The position numbers and the translations under genes were made by a program. A DNA stretch of 64,000 nt from NCBI GenBank assembly GCA_020832305.1, contig JAFIEV010000089.1, forward strand, positions 310,001 through 374,000. Direction: 5' to 3'. Shown here in pieces: positions 8,803 to 16,355 of this stretch (its first letter is position 1; each line of letters begins with the position of its first letter). The notes beneath the pieces are model-generated. The model did no database searches, was not told the origin of the DNA, and saw nothing but the letters and a program-made list of their open reading frames with translations. The stretch comes from Cyclobacteriaceae bacterium. Its GTDB lineage: Bacteria; Bacteroidota; Bacteroidia; Cytophagales; Cyclobacteriaceae.

Positions 8803-9499
8803 CAAAAATTTTGGCAGACTACAGGCCCTAAAAAACATCAATCTCGAACTGGTGAAAGGCAAATCCTATGCCCTGATTGGGCCCAATGGATCGGGAAAAA
8901 CCACACTGATCAAATGCATATTAGGGCTGGTAATTGCAGCAAAAGGAAAAATTCTGATTGATGGCTTGTCCACAGCAGGAAAATGGCAATATCGCGAAAA
9001 AATAGGCTATATGCCACAAATAGGCCGCTATCCCGATAATATGAAAATCGGACAGATTTTTGAAATGGCGATCAACATAAGAAAGCACCCTGGCCAGATT
9101 GACGAAGAACTTCTCTCTGCATTCCGGCTCAATGACATGTACCACAAGCGAATGCACACCCTCTCCGGAGGCACAAGACAGAAAGTAAGCGCTGCCCTGG
9201 CCTTTTTGTTCAATCCCGACATCCTCATCCTTGATGAACCTACAGCAGGCCTTGATCCCGTTTCGGTAGAGCTGCTCAAAGAGAAAGTCATACGATGTAA
9301 AGAGGACGGCAGACTTATCATGATCAGTTCGCATATTATGAGCGATCTGGATGATCTGGCCAGTGATATTATCTATTTATATGAGGGCGATCTGCTGTAC
9401 GATAATTCTATTGATACCCTCAAATCAGAAACCAATGAATCACGACTAGGCAAAGCCATTTCCAAATTCATTACTCAAACCCATTCTATTCACGATTAA
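8780..9499 (+). CDS. nosF: NosF ABC-transporter ATPase
   Basis: A 239-residue ATP-binding subunit with Walker A GPNGSGKT (34-41), signature LSGGT (128-132), Walker B ILILDEP (148-154) and a switch His in SSHIMSDLDDL. It pairs with NosY to energise the NosDFY complex needed for the CuZ centre of NosZ. The start lies inside the 3' end of nosD and the stop is 10 bases before nosY, so the three genes form a coupled unit. Confidence 0.95.
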   Translation: MISIQEVNKNFGRLQALKNINLELVKGKSYALIGPNGSGKTTLIKCILGLVIAAKGKILIDGLSTAGKWQYREKIGYMPQIGRYPDNMKIGQIFEMAINIRKHPGQIDEELLSAFRLNDMYHKRMHTLSGGTRQKVSAALAFLFNPDILILDEPTAGLDPVSVELLKEKVIRCKEDGRLIMISSHIMSDLDDLASDIIYLYEGDLLYDNSIDTLKSETNESRLGKAISKFITQTHSIHD

Positions 9500-9509
9500 T
9501 GATCTGACC

Positions 9510-10277
9510 GTGCTACGACTTATTAAATACATCTTGTACGATATCCTTAGAAACCGTTTTATCCTTTTCTATACACTGTTTTTGTTTCTTAGCACCTATG
9601 CCATGTTTCAGCTCGACAGCGATACATCAAAGGTCATTTTGAGCATGCTGAACATCGTATTAATGGTTGTACCATTGGTAAGCATTATATTCACTACCAT
9701 ACACTTCTACAATTCGTATGAATTCATAGAAATGATGCTGGCACAACCCATAAACCGGAGTGTGATATTTATGAGTCAGTATATTGCCGTTTCAGTATCT
9801 ATGTCTCTGGGATTTTTCATTGGCACGGGAACCCCGATGCTCATCTATGGCATTCCAGATGCAGGCTATGCCCTTTTACTTTCGGGATTTATGCTGACCA
9901 TGGTATTTGTATCCATGGCCTTTCTGGCATCAGTGATTACCCGGGATAAAGCCAAAGCTATTGGCATGGCCTTGCTGTTCTGGTTTTATTTTGTTCTAAT
10001 TTACGATGCCTTAATGCTCTGGATCGTCTATACCTTTAGCGACTATCCACTTGAAAAACCCATTCTGGCACTTATATCAGCCAATCCGGTTGACCTGGCA
10101 CGTGTAATGTTACTGCTAAAGCTTGACATTTCAGCGCTTATGGGCTTTACCGGTGCCTTTTACAGAGACTTCTTCGGCAGCAATCTCGGAATATATTTCG
10201 CCATGTCGGTTTTAATCCTTTGGGTTGTAATCCCACTTTGGCTTTCCATGAGAATATTCAGAAAAAAAGACTTGTAG
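9510..10277 (+). CDS. nosY: NosY ABC-transporter permease
   Basis: A 255-residue integral membrane protein with six hydrophobic helices and the NosY-like opening LRLIKYILYDILRNRF. It is the membrane partner of NosF. GTG at 9510 is chosen because the ATG at 9499 runs into a stop after two codons. Family-typical features include the EFIEMMLAQPINR cytoplasmic segment and a central TRDKAKAIGMAL stretch. It closes the nos run; no clear hairpin follows before the second Rrf2 gene. Confidence 0.93.
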   Translation: MLRLIKYILYDILRNRFILFYTLFLFLSTYAMFQLDSDTSKVILSMLNIVLMVVPLVSIIFTTIHFYNSYEFIEMMLAQPINRSVIFMSQYIAVSVSMSLGFFIGTGTPMLIYGIPDAGYALLLSGFMLTMVFVSMAFLASVITRDKAKAIGMALLFWFYFVLIYDALMLWIVYTFSDYPLEKPILALISANPVDLARVMLLLKLDISALMGFTGAFYRDFFGSNLGIYFAMSVLILWVVIPLWLSMRIFRKKDL

Positions 10278-10347
10278 GACATAAATATTAGAAAAAGCAG
10301 TAAAAATTTTTACTTTAACAAAATAAAAGACTAAATTGTCCTTTAAT

Positions 10348-10797
10348 ATGTTTAGCAAAGCATGTGAATACGGAATCAGGGCTACATTATATGTCGCCAT
10401 GCAATCTATGGAAGGTCAAAGGGCCGGCTTACGGGAGATTGTAGATGTTACCGGTACACCAGCAGCTTATATGGCTAAAATACTTCAGAAGTTGGTGCAT
10501 GCCGGCATACTTGATTCAGTACGCGGACCCGTGGGTGGTTTTGGCATTAGTCGAATAAAAATAGACAACATTCGTCTGGCTGAACTGGTGCATACCTTAG
10601 AAGGCGACAGGTTTCAGGGAACATGTCTGCTAGGCAAAAAATCGTGCGGGGACACTGTATGTCCATTACACAATGAATTTTTAGAAATGAAAGAAGAAAT
10701 GCTTGGCATGCTAGAAAATACCAGTTTGTTTGAACTTGCCAGTCAACTCAGCCTGGGGCTGGGAACCTTGAAATACCGGGATGAAGGCGAAACGTAA
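10348..10797 (+). CDS. Rrf2-family transcriptional regulator, copy 2
   Basis: ATG 10348 gives the N-terminus MFSKACEYGIRA, nearly the same as the paralogue at 1441-1875; a TTG 12 bases upstream is less likely. The 149-residue protein has the Rrf2 helix-turn-helix (AYMAKILQKLVHAGIL) and wing (GPVGGF). The cluster-binding cysteines are C93, C100 and C105 (C-x6-C-x4-C), one residue tighter than copy 1. It precedes the RIC Fe-S repair gene by 44 bases, a usual target of NsrR-type NO sensors. Control of RIC and of the nos genes is inferred. Confidence 0.88.
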   Translation: MFSKACEYGIRATLYVAMQSMEGQRAGLREIVDVTGTPAAYMAKILQKLVHAGILDSVRGPVGGFGISRIKIDNIRLAELVHTLEGDRFQGTCLLGKKSCGDTVCPLHNEFLEMKEEMLGMLENTSLFELASQLSLGLGTLKYRDEGET

Positions 10798-10841
10798 TAG
10801 AAATTAATTATTATACTTTAATACACCTTTAATAAACTAAA

Positions 10842-11567
10842 ATGAACATTACCAAAGAAAACCGTGTAGGCGAAATTGTGGCTGAAGACTACAGAGCCGC
10901 AGAAGTATTTAAAAAATACAATATTGATTTTTGCTGCAATGGAGGAAGATCTATTTCTGACGCATGTGCATCTCTTTCTGTCACCCCTGAGCAGTTGATC
11001 AAGGATTTAAAGGACAGGCTGGTGCAACATAATGGGGAAGAAATTGATTTTAAAAGCTGGCCGGCAGATTTACTCGCAGATTATATTGAAAAAAAACATC
11101 ATCGCTTTGTAAGGGATCAGATTCCTATGCTGTTGGAATTTTTGCAAAAGTTATGTCAGGTGCATGGTGAAAACCATCCTGAATTGATTGTAATATTTAA
11201 TCATTTTCAGGCCTCTGCACATGAACTTACCCAGCATATGTACAAAGAGGAAGCCATTCTTTTTCCCTTTGTCCGCAATATGCTTAAGGACAATACAGCC
11301 GGAAAAGAACTCGATTCCTGCTTTGGATCGGTGCAAAACCCTATTGAAGCCATGATGGCCGAGCATTCAGCTGAAGGTGAAAGATTTGAAGAGATTGCAA
11401 GGTTAAGCAAAAATTATCAGGCCCCTGCCGATGGATGCCGTACCTATGAAGTCACCTATGCAATGCTCAGGGATTTTCAGGAAGACTTGCACAAGCACAT
11501 ACACCTTGAAAATAATATTTTATTTCCCAAAGCCATTGAAATGGAAAAAAAAGCCATGGCCGATTAA
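10842..11567 (+). CDS. ric: Iron-sulfur cluster repair di-iron protein (RIC/ScdA/YtfE)
   Basis: A 241-residue protein with the ScdA N-terminal domain containing DFCCNGG (29-35) and a C-terminal hemerythrin-like domain. Candidate di-iron ligands are visible in ENHPE, HELTQHMYKEE, EHSAEGERFEE and DLHKHIHLENNILF. RIC proteins repair Fe-S clusters damaged by NO or oxidants. Being directly downstream of the second Rrf2 regulator suggests NO-induced expression. Length is as expected for the family and nothing is missing. Confidence 0.93.
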   Translation: MNITKENRVGEIVAEDYRAAEVFKKYNIDFCCNGGRSISDACASLSVTPEQLIKDLKDRLVQHNGEEIDFKSWPADLLADYIEKKHHRFVRDQIPMLLEFLQKLCQVHGENHPELIVIFNHFQASAHELTQHMYKEEAILFPFVRNMLKDNTAGKELDSCFGSVQNPIEAMMAEHSAEGERFEEIARLSKNYQAPADGCRTYEVTYAMLRDFQEDLHKHIHLENNILFPKAIEMEKKAMAD

Positions 11568-11837
11568 CAGGGCTTGATAGGTTTTGAACTCCCGTGAAGT
11601 CAGGATAGAAAGCATGCGTATTTCTATAATGCTCTAGTATTAAGCGAAAATATGATATTGTCTTTATCGTATCTTTACGGGGTTCAAACATCTTAAATTC
11701 AATATAGAATTTATAAATGCTTTACCCTGCTCTTTCTGAAAAGCCTATTTTAAAATCCTGTTGTTTAGCTAAACAGAAGAGATAAATATGATGTACGATA
11801 TGTAAATATTTATGAACAGAAATAAAAAAACGAGGAT

Positions 11838-12296
11838 ATGAAAAGACATCCATCTCTCCAGCCATTGAGCCGGGAACATCATCAGGGATTGTTGTTGTGT
11901 TGGAAAATCCGCACGGGACTAAACCTGGGTGTTGAAGCTGAAAGAATTAAAAAATATTGCAGCTGGTTTTACCAGAATTACCTCATTCCCCATTTTACCG
12001 CTGAAGAAGTACATATTTTTCCCATATTGGGCAATGATCACGAGTTGGTAAAGCGCGCCCTGGCAGAACACCGTAGGTTGCACAGATTATTTACTGAAGA
12101 AAACGATCATCAAAGAACCATTAGCCTCATCGAAGAAGAGCTTGAAAAACACATCCGGTTTGAGGAAAGAACCCTGTTTGAGCATATTCAGTCGATTGTG
12201 GGTGATGAAACCCTGCAAGCCCTGCACCATCAATTCGATGAATCTGTATTCAAAGAGAATACGGATGACGTATTTTGGGTTAAGAAAGAGGCATAG
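11838..12296 (+). CDS. Hemerythrin-like (HHE) domain protein
   Basis: A 152-residue soluble protein opening HPSLQPLSREHHQGLLLCW, with the HHE iron-ligand pattern continued in HFTAEEVHIFP, LAEHRRLHRLF and HIRFEERTLFEHIQ. Such proteins bind a di-iron site and O2 or NO and are common in Bacteroidota. Its place after RIC supports a role in nitrosative or oxidative stress. It has a 270-base upstream gap, so it is probably transcribed separately. The segment after residue 125 (DESVFKENTDD) is family-like but variable. Confidence 0.87.
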   Translation: MKRHPSLQPLSREHHQGLLLCWKIRTGLNLGVEAERIKKYCSWFYQNYLIPHFTAEEVHIFPILGNDHELVKRALAEHRRLHRLFTEENDHQRTISLIEEELEKHIRFEERTLFEHIQSIVGDETLQALHHQFDESVFKENTDDVFWVKKEA

Positions 12297-12324
12297 CATT
12301 AACAAAAACTTAAATTTTTAAAAA

Positions 12325-12645
12325 ATGCGGAAGGAAATTACTGAAATAGAGATAAACTGCCTTGCGCAATTAGCTATTGATTTCATGCCTCTACATGACA
12401 TTGTTCGAGAGTTTTCGGGATTTAATGATCAACCAACTGAAAACGAATTTTTATTGGCCATAGAGTTTCTGGAATATTTTATTAACTTCTACCATTTAAA
12501 GTATTTAAAAGGTCCGGAAATGATCGAAATGGAAATTTCGGTAAAAGAATTAGTTGAAAATCTGAAGAAAAGCTGGTATTCTGGTCAATATGAAGAAATT
12601 AATTACTCGGTTTGGTTGCAAAAACCAGCTTCAGCAAATTTTTGA
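12325..12645 (+). CDS. Small acidic protein of unknown function
   Basis: A 106-residue reading frame with an ATG start, 28 bases after the hemerythrin-like gene and probably in the same transcript. The sequence is soluble, acidic and predicted mostly helical (for example ENEFLLAIEFLEYFINFYHL). No domain, signal or metal-binding motif is recognised. Codon use looks like that of its neighbours, which supports a real gene. Function unknown; the position suggests a link to the stress proteins upstream. Confidence 0.55.
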   Translation: MRKEITEIEINCLAQLAIDFMPLHDIVREFSGFNDQPTENEFLLAIEFLEYFINFYHLKYLKGPEMIEMEISVKELVENLKKSWYSGQYEEINYSVWLQKPASANF

Positions 12646-13268
12646 CTAGTGCCAAAACTTGCGCAGGTGTACTGCGCTTGTTCTTATCATATTACTGAAT
12701 ATCTATCTTTTAATTCTGTTTTTGGTCTGGTATATTGCAAATCCACATTACCTGTGGTACAGAATATCAAATCTCAAACAAGGCAGTTTTGGGTAAATGA
12801 TTGGCTGTGGTTTCCAGTTCTGGACAATGACAAGGACTATAGAATTTATAACTCATGAGATTATCGCCCTTCTGACTGACGTCAATAAAAATCGTTATAT
12901 TTACCGTATTTAAAGGCCTGTCGTATTAAAAAAGCTGTCTTGGTAAAATAAAGCATATCAAATGTCGAGGCAGCAAAAATTTTCCACATTATAGATTCAA
13001 CAATCATGTTATTACAATGCGCCAGCTAAGCGCTGTAGGCGCGGCATCTTTGTAGAAAAAGAGTCTTTTACAGGTATGAGCGCCGTAGGTGCGGTACTAT
13101 TATTTATAAAATTAAGCATTCGCTGTCATGAAAATGCTGCCGCTTCAAGGGGATCAACGTACTGCTTGTCACGTTTTTCAGTTTTTTCTAAATACATTAT
13201 TAAGCAGCGTATATAACGAATCTGTCATTCAGCTTCTGGCTTCCTCCTTCGAGCTTCCGGCTCTTTTT
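12646..13268. other. Gene-poor stretch with REP-like elements
   Basis: About 620 bases without a convincing gene. It contains the two REP-like cores listed separately and, at about 13230-13265, a degenerate run of GGCTTCC/GAGCTTCCGGCTC-type pieces. Short reading frames here (12649-12858 and one crossing into the phosphoesterase) show no protein-like composition. The phosphoesterase gene on the minus strand ends at its right edge. Confidence 0.6.
13029..13094 (+). repeat. Pair of REP-like palindromic cores
   Basis: The 16-base core AGCGCYGTAGGYGCGG occurs at 13029-13044 and again, exactly 50 bases on, at 13079-13094. In each, GCGC-type arms flank a GTA loop, and an AT-rich tail follows (ATCTTTGTAGAAAA and ATTATTTATAAAA). 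The pattern looks like small dispersed palindromes seen between Bacteroidota genes. No transposase is nearby. Confidence 0.7.
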
Positions 13269-14540
13269 TTAAGGAATATGATATGCATCAAAAACCACTC
13301 CCTCTTTATTTACCATTTTAAAATCCATATGATCGCCCTCCAGGGTGACGATGATAGCATGGTGATATGATTCATTTCTGGCCATATACCATGTATCCTG
13401 ATGAGTAGACCTTACATTCTGACCCCATGCACCATCGCCGATATAAACAATGCCTTCATTTTTGTCAACCACCTCACCTGCCCGTATAGGATGGGTTCTT
13501 TTATAAGCATGATCGTGGTTTTCGAAAGCCACTTTTACGCCGTACTTTTCAAACAGCGGCATAAAATGCTGCCTTACACGGATTTGGGTTTTACCATTGA
13601 AGTCACGATGTGATGGGTAACCAGGCACATGGTAGACCGGTATAATATGCTGAGTTCCCTGTCTGGCACTTAGGGTCTCCTCAAGCCATTTCAACTGCGG
13701 CCCGTCAATGGAATTTGTATGATCGGTATCAAGAATTACAATGGACAAAAAATTCCCAAAGTCCATTACACCATAACCCGGCTGACCCACAAAGGCAAAA
13801 AGATTATAAAAAAATGGCGCGTACTGCAATCGCATTTCCTCTGTGATTTGGAAATCTTTGGCCTCCTGATCTTCCTCACCTCCGATCACACGAGACATAA
13901 TATCTTTAAATTCACGCTGAACCTCGTGGTTGCCAATGCCTACCAGCATGGGTATTACCCGACCCTCAGGGCTGATCAGGGTTTCCTTCAATGATGCAAA
14001 CCAGGTATCCCATTTAAATATGTTCTCTGGGTCGCCATTGGCATAAGCAAGGTCGCCACCCATTACGATAAAATCAGGATCATAGGCCATAACCGCAATG
14101 TTTACACTGTCCATCCATGGTCGGTGATGCAAATTATCACCTCCGGTAGCAAAGCGTAAGGGCTTGCTAAAATCCCTCGAAATGGTTCTGAATTGATAAA
14201 TGCGATCATATCCCCAGAATTTAAATTCGTAATTCCTGCCATCTTTCAATTGATTAAGCTCGATGCGGTGAACATTTAAAACATGGTGCGGAAAAGGAAA
14301 GCTCTGGCCTTCTGCTTTTTGCCACTTTTTATCCCCTTGTAAGCGATACCTCAATACCGGCTTTGCTTCCTGCTCCGGAACTGTATGAAAATCAATAACC
14401 ATGGTACTGGTGGGATCATCTTTCCAGGTCAGAAACAAGTGCTGGGGCTCATCACCAATGTTTGGCTCTGGCTCAGTACAGGCCTGAAAAACAAAAACAA
14501 ATACTAATAACAACAAGACATCGAAAAAATTCCTTTTCAT
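13269..14540 (-). CDS. Purple-acid-phosphatase-like metallophosphoesterase lipoprotein
   Basis: A 423-residue lipoprotein (lipobox FVFQAC, Cys21) with an N-terminal fibronectin-like domain (about 30-120) and a C-terminal metallophosphoesterase domain. Metal-site motifs are visible: GGDN, GGDLAYAN, GIGNHEV, PVYHVPGYPSH and NHDHAYKR. The order and spacing match purple acid phosphatases; the first motif reads GGDN where D-x-[GH] is usual. It probably hydrolyses phosphate esters in the periplasm or at the cell surface. It is transcribed away from the nitrate-reduction genes, with a 342-base shared upstream region. Confidence 0.88.
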   Translation of the reverse strand: MKRNFFDVLLLLVFVFVFQACTEPEPNIGDEPQHLFLTWKDDPTSTMVIDFHTVPEQEAKPVLRYRLQGDKKWQKAEGQSFPFPHHVLNVHRIELNQLKDGRNYEFKFWGYDRIYQFRTISRDFSKPLRFATGGDNLHHRPWMDSVNIAVMAYDPDFIVMGGDLAYANGDPENIFKWDTWFASLKETLISPEGRVIPMLVGIGNHEVQREFKDIMSRVIGGEEDQEAKDFQITEEMRLQYAPFFYNLFAFVGQPGYGVMDFGNFLSIVILDTDHTNSIDGPQLKWLEETLSARQGTQHIIPVYHVPGYPSHRDFNGKTQIRVRQHFMPLFEKYGVKVAFENHDHAYKRTHPIRAGEVVDKNEGIVYIGDGAWGQNVRSTHQDTWYMARNESYHHAIIVTLEGDHMDFKMVNKEGVVFDAYHIP

Positions 14541-14774
14541 GGGTGATAAAACTTTTGGTATACAATCATATTCAACTTTAATAAATACTCAGTATGACTG
14601 AGATATGACTATAAAACAACCATAAAACGCCTTTCAGATGTTAACCAATTGTTTTTAAAATGTTTATGATAAAGCCAGAATTAGCTGTAAAATCCCTTGT
14701 AAAATCTATTGGTCTGCACCTGTTTAATTAATCAGCAGCTTGAAAGGCAAAAAAATCGTTATAACCGATGTTGT

Positions 14775-14788
14775 ATGATATAAATCAT
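14775..14788. promoter_or_regulatory. FNR-like palindrome 1
   Basis: ATGAT-ATAA-ATCAT matches the TGAT-N4-ATCA core of the Fnr/Crp-family box. It lies in the divergent region about 95 bases before the gene at 14883 and 62 bases upstream of a second site. The Crp/Fnr regulator encoded at 15626 is an obvious candidate binder. Confidence 0.6.
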
Positions 14789-14836
14789 TTTTACATGCCA
14801 TATATCTGGATTAAATTAGTATAAATTCGTATATTT

Positions 14837-14850
14837 ATGATTTAAATCAT
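14837..14850. promoter_or_regulatory. FNR-like palindrome 2
   Basis: ATGAT-TTAA-ATCAT is a perfect 14-base palindrome with the TGAT-N4-ATCA core, 33 bases before the ATG at 14883. Two such sites 62 bases apart (about six helical turns) ahead of a nitrate-reduction run suggest anaerobic control. The rest of the 14541-14882 gap is AT-rich and shows nothing else recognisable. Confidence 0.62.
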
Positions 14851-14882
14851 ATTTTAAGATTTTATTAAAAACTAGTTTTGCG

Positions 14883-15572
14883 ATGAAAGATATTTTTAAT
14901 ATGAATGATCACAACGCATTAAAAATCGAGGTTCTTTATGGTTTTATGATTGAGTTATTTCGTTTTCCATCTCTAAAACTTACAGATGCTGCGGTTACTT
15001 ACCAGAATATGCCTGAAGAGAACCACCAAAGTAAGGGCCGACAATTCGATTTGTTTATACAATTTCTGTTTGACAGTCCTCCGACTAGTATTGAAGAAAA
15101 ATATTTCAGCTCTCCACATGTACAAAACGTAACACAGTTCATGCTACTGGCAACAGAGCATGAAATAAGAAGTTCGATACTTAATCAACAAATAAATAAT
15201 TTGTGCAATCCGTTTTGCTTTAATTCATTTCATGCTTATTTACTATACAAGCAAGACTGTATCCAGAGGCATGATGCATATTTTCTAAGAGATTTTATAA
15301 TACCTGTGCTTTACCAGATAAAAGATTCTTTTGTAAGTGAGTTGAGACCACTAAGAAATATTAGGACTACATCGAAACACTTGCAGAGGTATGAACAACA
15401 TTTCACCAACCCTTTTCAACATGCTTTTTTAGCGCTCCTCGAGAGCTTTGTAAACCTAACCAGACCACAGGCTCCCTTTTCGGAAATTCCAGAGGCATTT
15501 AGCATTAATCCTCTGGCAATTTCCAAAAGGAATGACAGGGCTTTTTTCCCGGGCTGGATTTGTAAGAATTGA
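14883..15572 (+). CDS. Unrecognised helical protein opening the nitrate-reduction run
   Basis: A 229-residue soluble protein with no signal peptide or membrane helix. It seems mostly alpha-helical, starting EVLYGFMIELFRFPS, and has two close cysteines in NNLCNPFCFNSF. The segment DAYFLRDFIIPVLYQI is faintly like TorD/NarJ molybdoenzyme chaperones, and a dedicated chaperone would fit the position, but the resemblance is too weak to assign. It is the first gene after two FNR-like palindromes and is 53 bases before the Crp/Fnr regulator. Function unknown. Confidence 0.7.
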   Translation: MKDIFNMNDHNALKIEVLYGFMIELFRFPSLKLTDAAVTYQNMPEENHQSKGRQFDLFIQFLFDSPPTSIEEKYFSSPHVQNVTQFMLLATEHEIRSSILNQQINNLCNPFCFNSFHAYLLYKQDCIQRHDAYFLRDFIIPVLYQIKDSFVSELRPLRNIRTTSKHLQRYEQHFTNPFQHAFLALLESFVNLTRPQAPFSEIPEAFSINPLAISKRNDRAFFPGWICKN

Positions 15573-15625
15573 TGATGATTGATTGTGAATTTTTTATTTT
15601 TAACTGGTAAGTTAATATCTATACG

Positions 15626-16342
15626 ATGAGCGAAAAGACAACGAATATCCCTGGAATCCGGGAAATGTTAAACAGATATTGCAGCCAAGAGTGGCTTCGG
15701 TTTTTGGAGTTTTATACCCGTTATGATGACTTTCAAAAAAATCAAAGCATTTTCAAAGAAGGAGAACCCATCGAATGTATACACATTATAGAAAATGGTA
15801 AGGTAAAAATCATTGGAAATTACAAAAAATCAGAAGAAAGAATTGTACGTCTGGCATCAGATGGTCAAATCATTGGGCACCGGGGCATAGGCGGAGATTA
15901 CCGGTACAGCGTTTCTGCTATTTGTTTGACCGACGTTCGCATAAGCCTGATTCCGGTTAAAATCTTTCTTGATCTATTAAAGGCCAATAATGAGCTGTGT
16001 TTTCATTTCATGTTATTTTTTGCAGAAGAATTGAAAAGGTCAGAACAAAATATAAAAGACCTTGAGTCTATGACTGTATTACAACGAACTGCTAAAGCTT
16101 TATTGACTAATATAGAGAGTTTTGGTTATGATGCTTTCGAACATCGCTTGCTGGATTTCACTTGCAGTCGGTCTGAACTTGCACAAATGGCTTCCACTAC
16201 TTATGAAAGCCTGGTGCGAGCCTTACGCGAATTGAATGAAAAAAATATAATACAAATTGCCGGTAAAAATATTTATATCCAGGATGAAAACGCTTTGCGA
16301 AATATCCTGAAAGATGAGCCCACAGAAATTTCCAACTTATAA
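15626..16342 (+). CDS. Crp/Fnr-family transcriptional regulator
   Basis: A 238-residue regulator with an N-terminal cyclic-nucleotide-binding-type beta-roll (residues about 30-130, FKEGEPIECIHIIENGKVKI) and a C-terminal winged helix (SRSELAQMASTTYESLVRALREL). It lacks the N-terminal four-cysteine [4Fe-4S] cluster of FNR; only C19 is present there, so any NO or redox sensing would differ. It is followed 13 bases later by narK. It probably controls this run through the palindromes at 14775 and 14837, and may autoregulate; this is inference. Confidence 0.9.
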   Translation: MSEKTTNIPGIREMLNRYCSQEWLRFLEFYTRYDDFQKNQSIFKEGEPIECIHIIENGKVKIIGNYKKSEERIVRLASDGQIIGHRGIGGDYRYSVSAICLTDVRISLIPVKIFLDLLKANNELCFHFMLFFAEELKRSEQNIKDLESMTVLQRTAKALLTNIESFGYDAFEHRLLDFTCSRSELAQMASTTYESLVRALRELNEKNIIQIAGKNIYIQDENALRNILKDEPTEISNL

Positions 16343-16355
16343 CTTTTTAATATTT

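Noticed and set aside
11575-11690. tRNA-like GGTTTTGAACTCCCG segment
   Set aside because: No acceptor stem, anticodon arm or CCA end can be built around it.
12649-12858. 69-residue plus-strand frame starting with GTG
   Set aside because: Composition is not protein-like, no motif or conserved pattern, and it lies in gene-poor DNA.
13128-13370. 80-residue plus-strand frame
   Set aside because: It overlaps the 3' end of the phosphoesterase gene in antisense and the REP-like stretch.
13269-14540. Possible link of the phosphoesterase to nitrate metabolism
   Set aside because: It only shares an upstream region, is transcribed the other way and belongs to a general phosphatase family.
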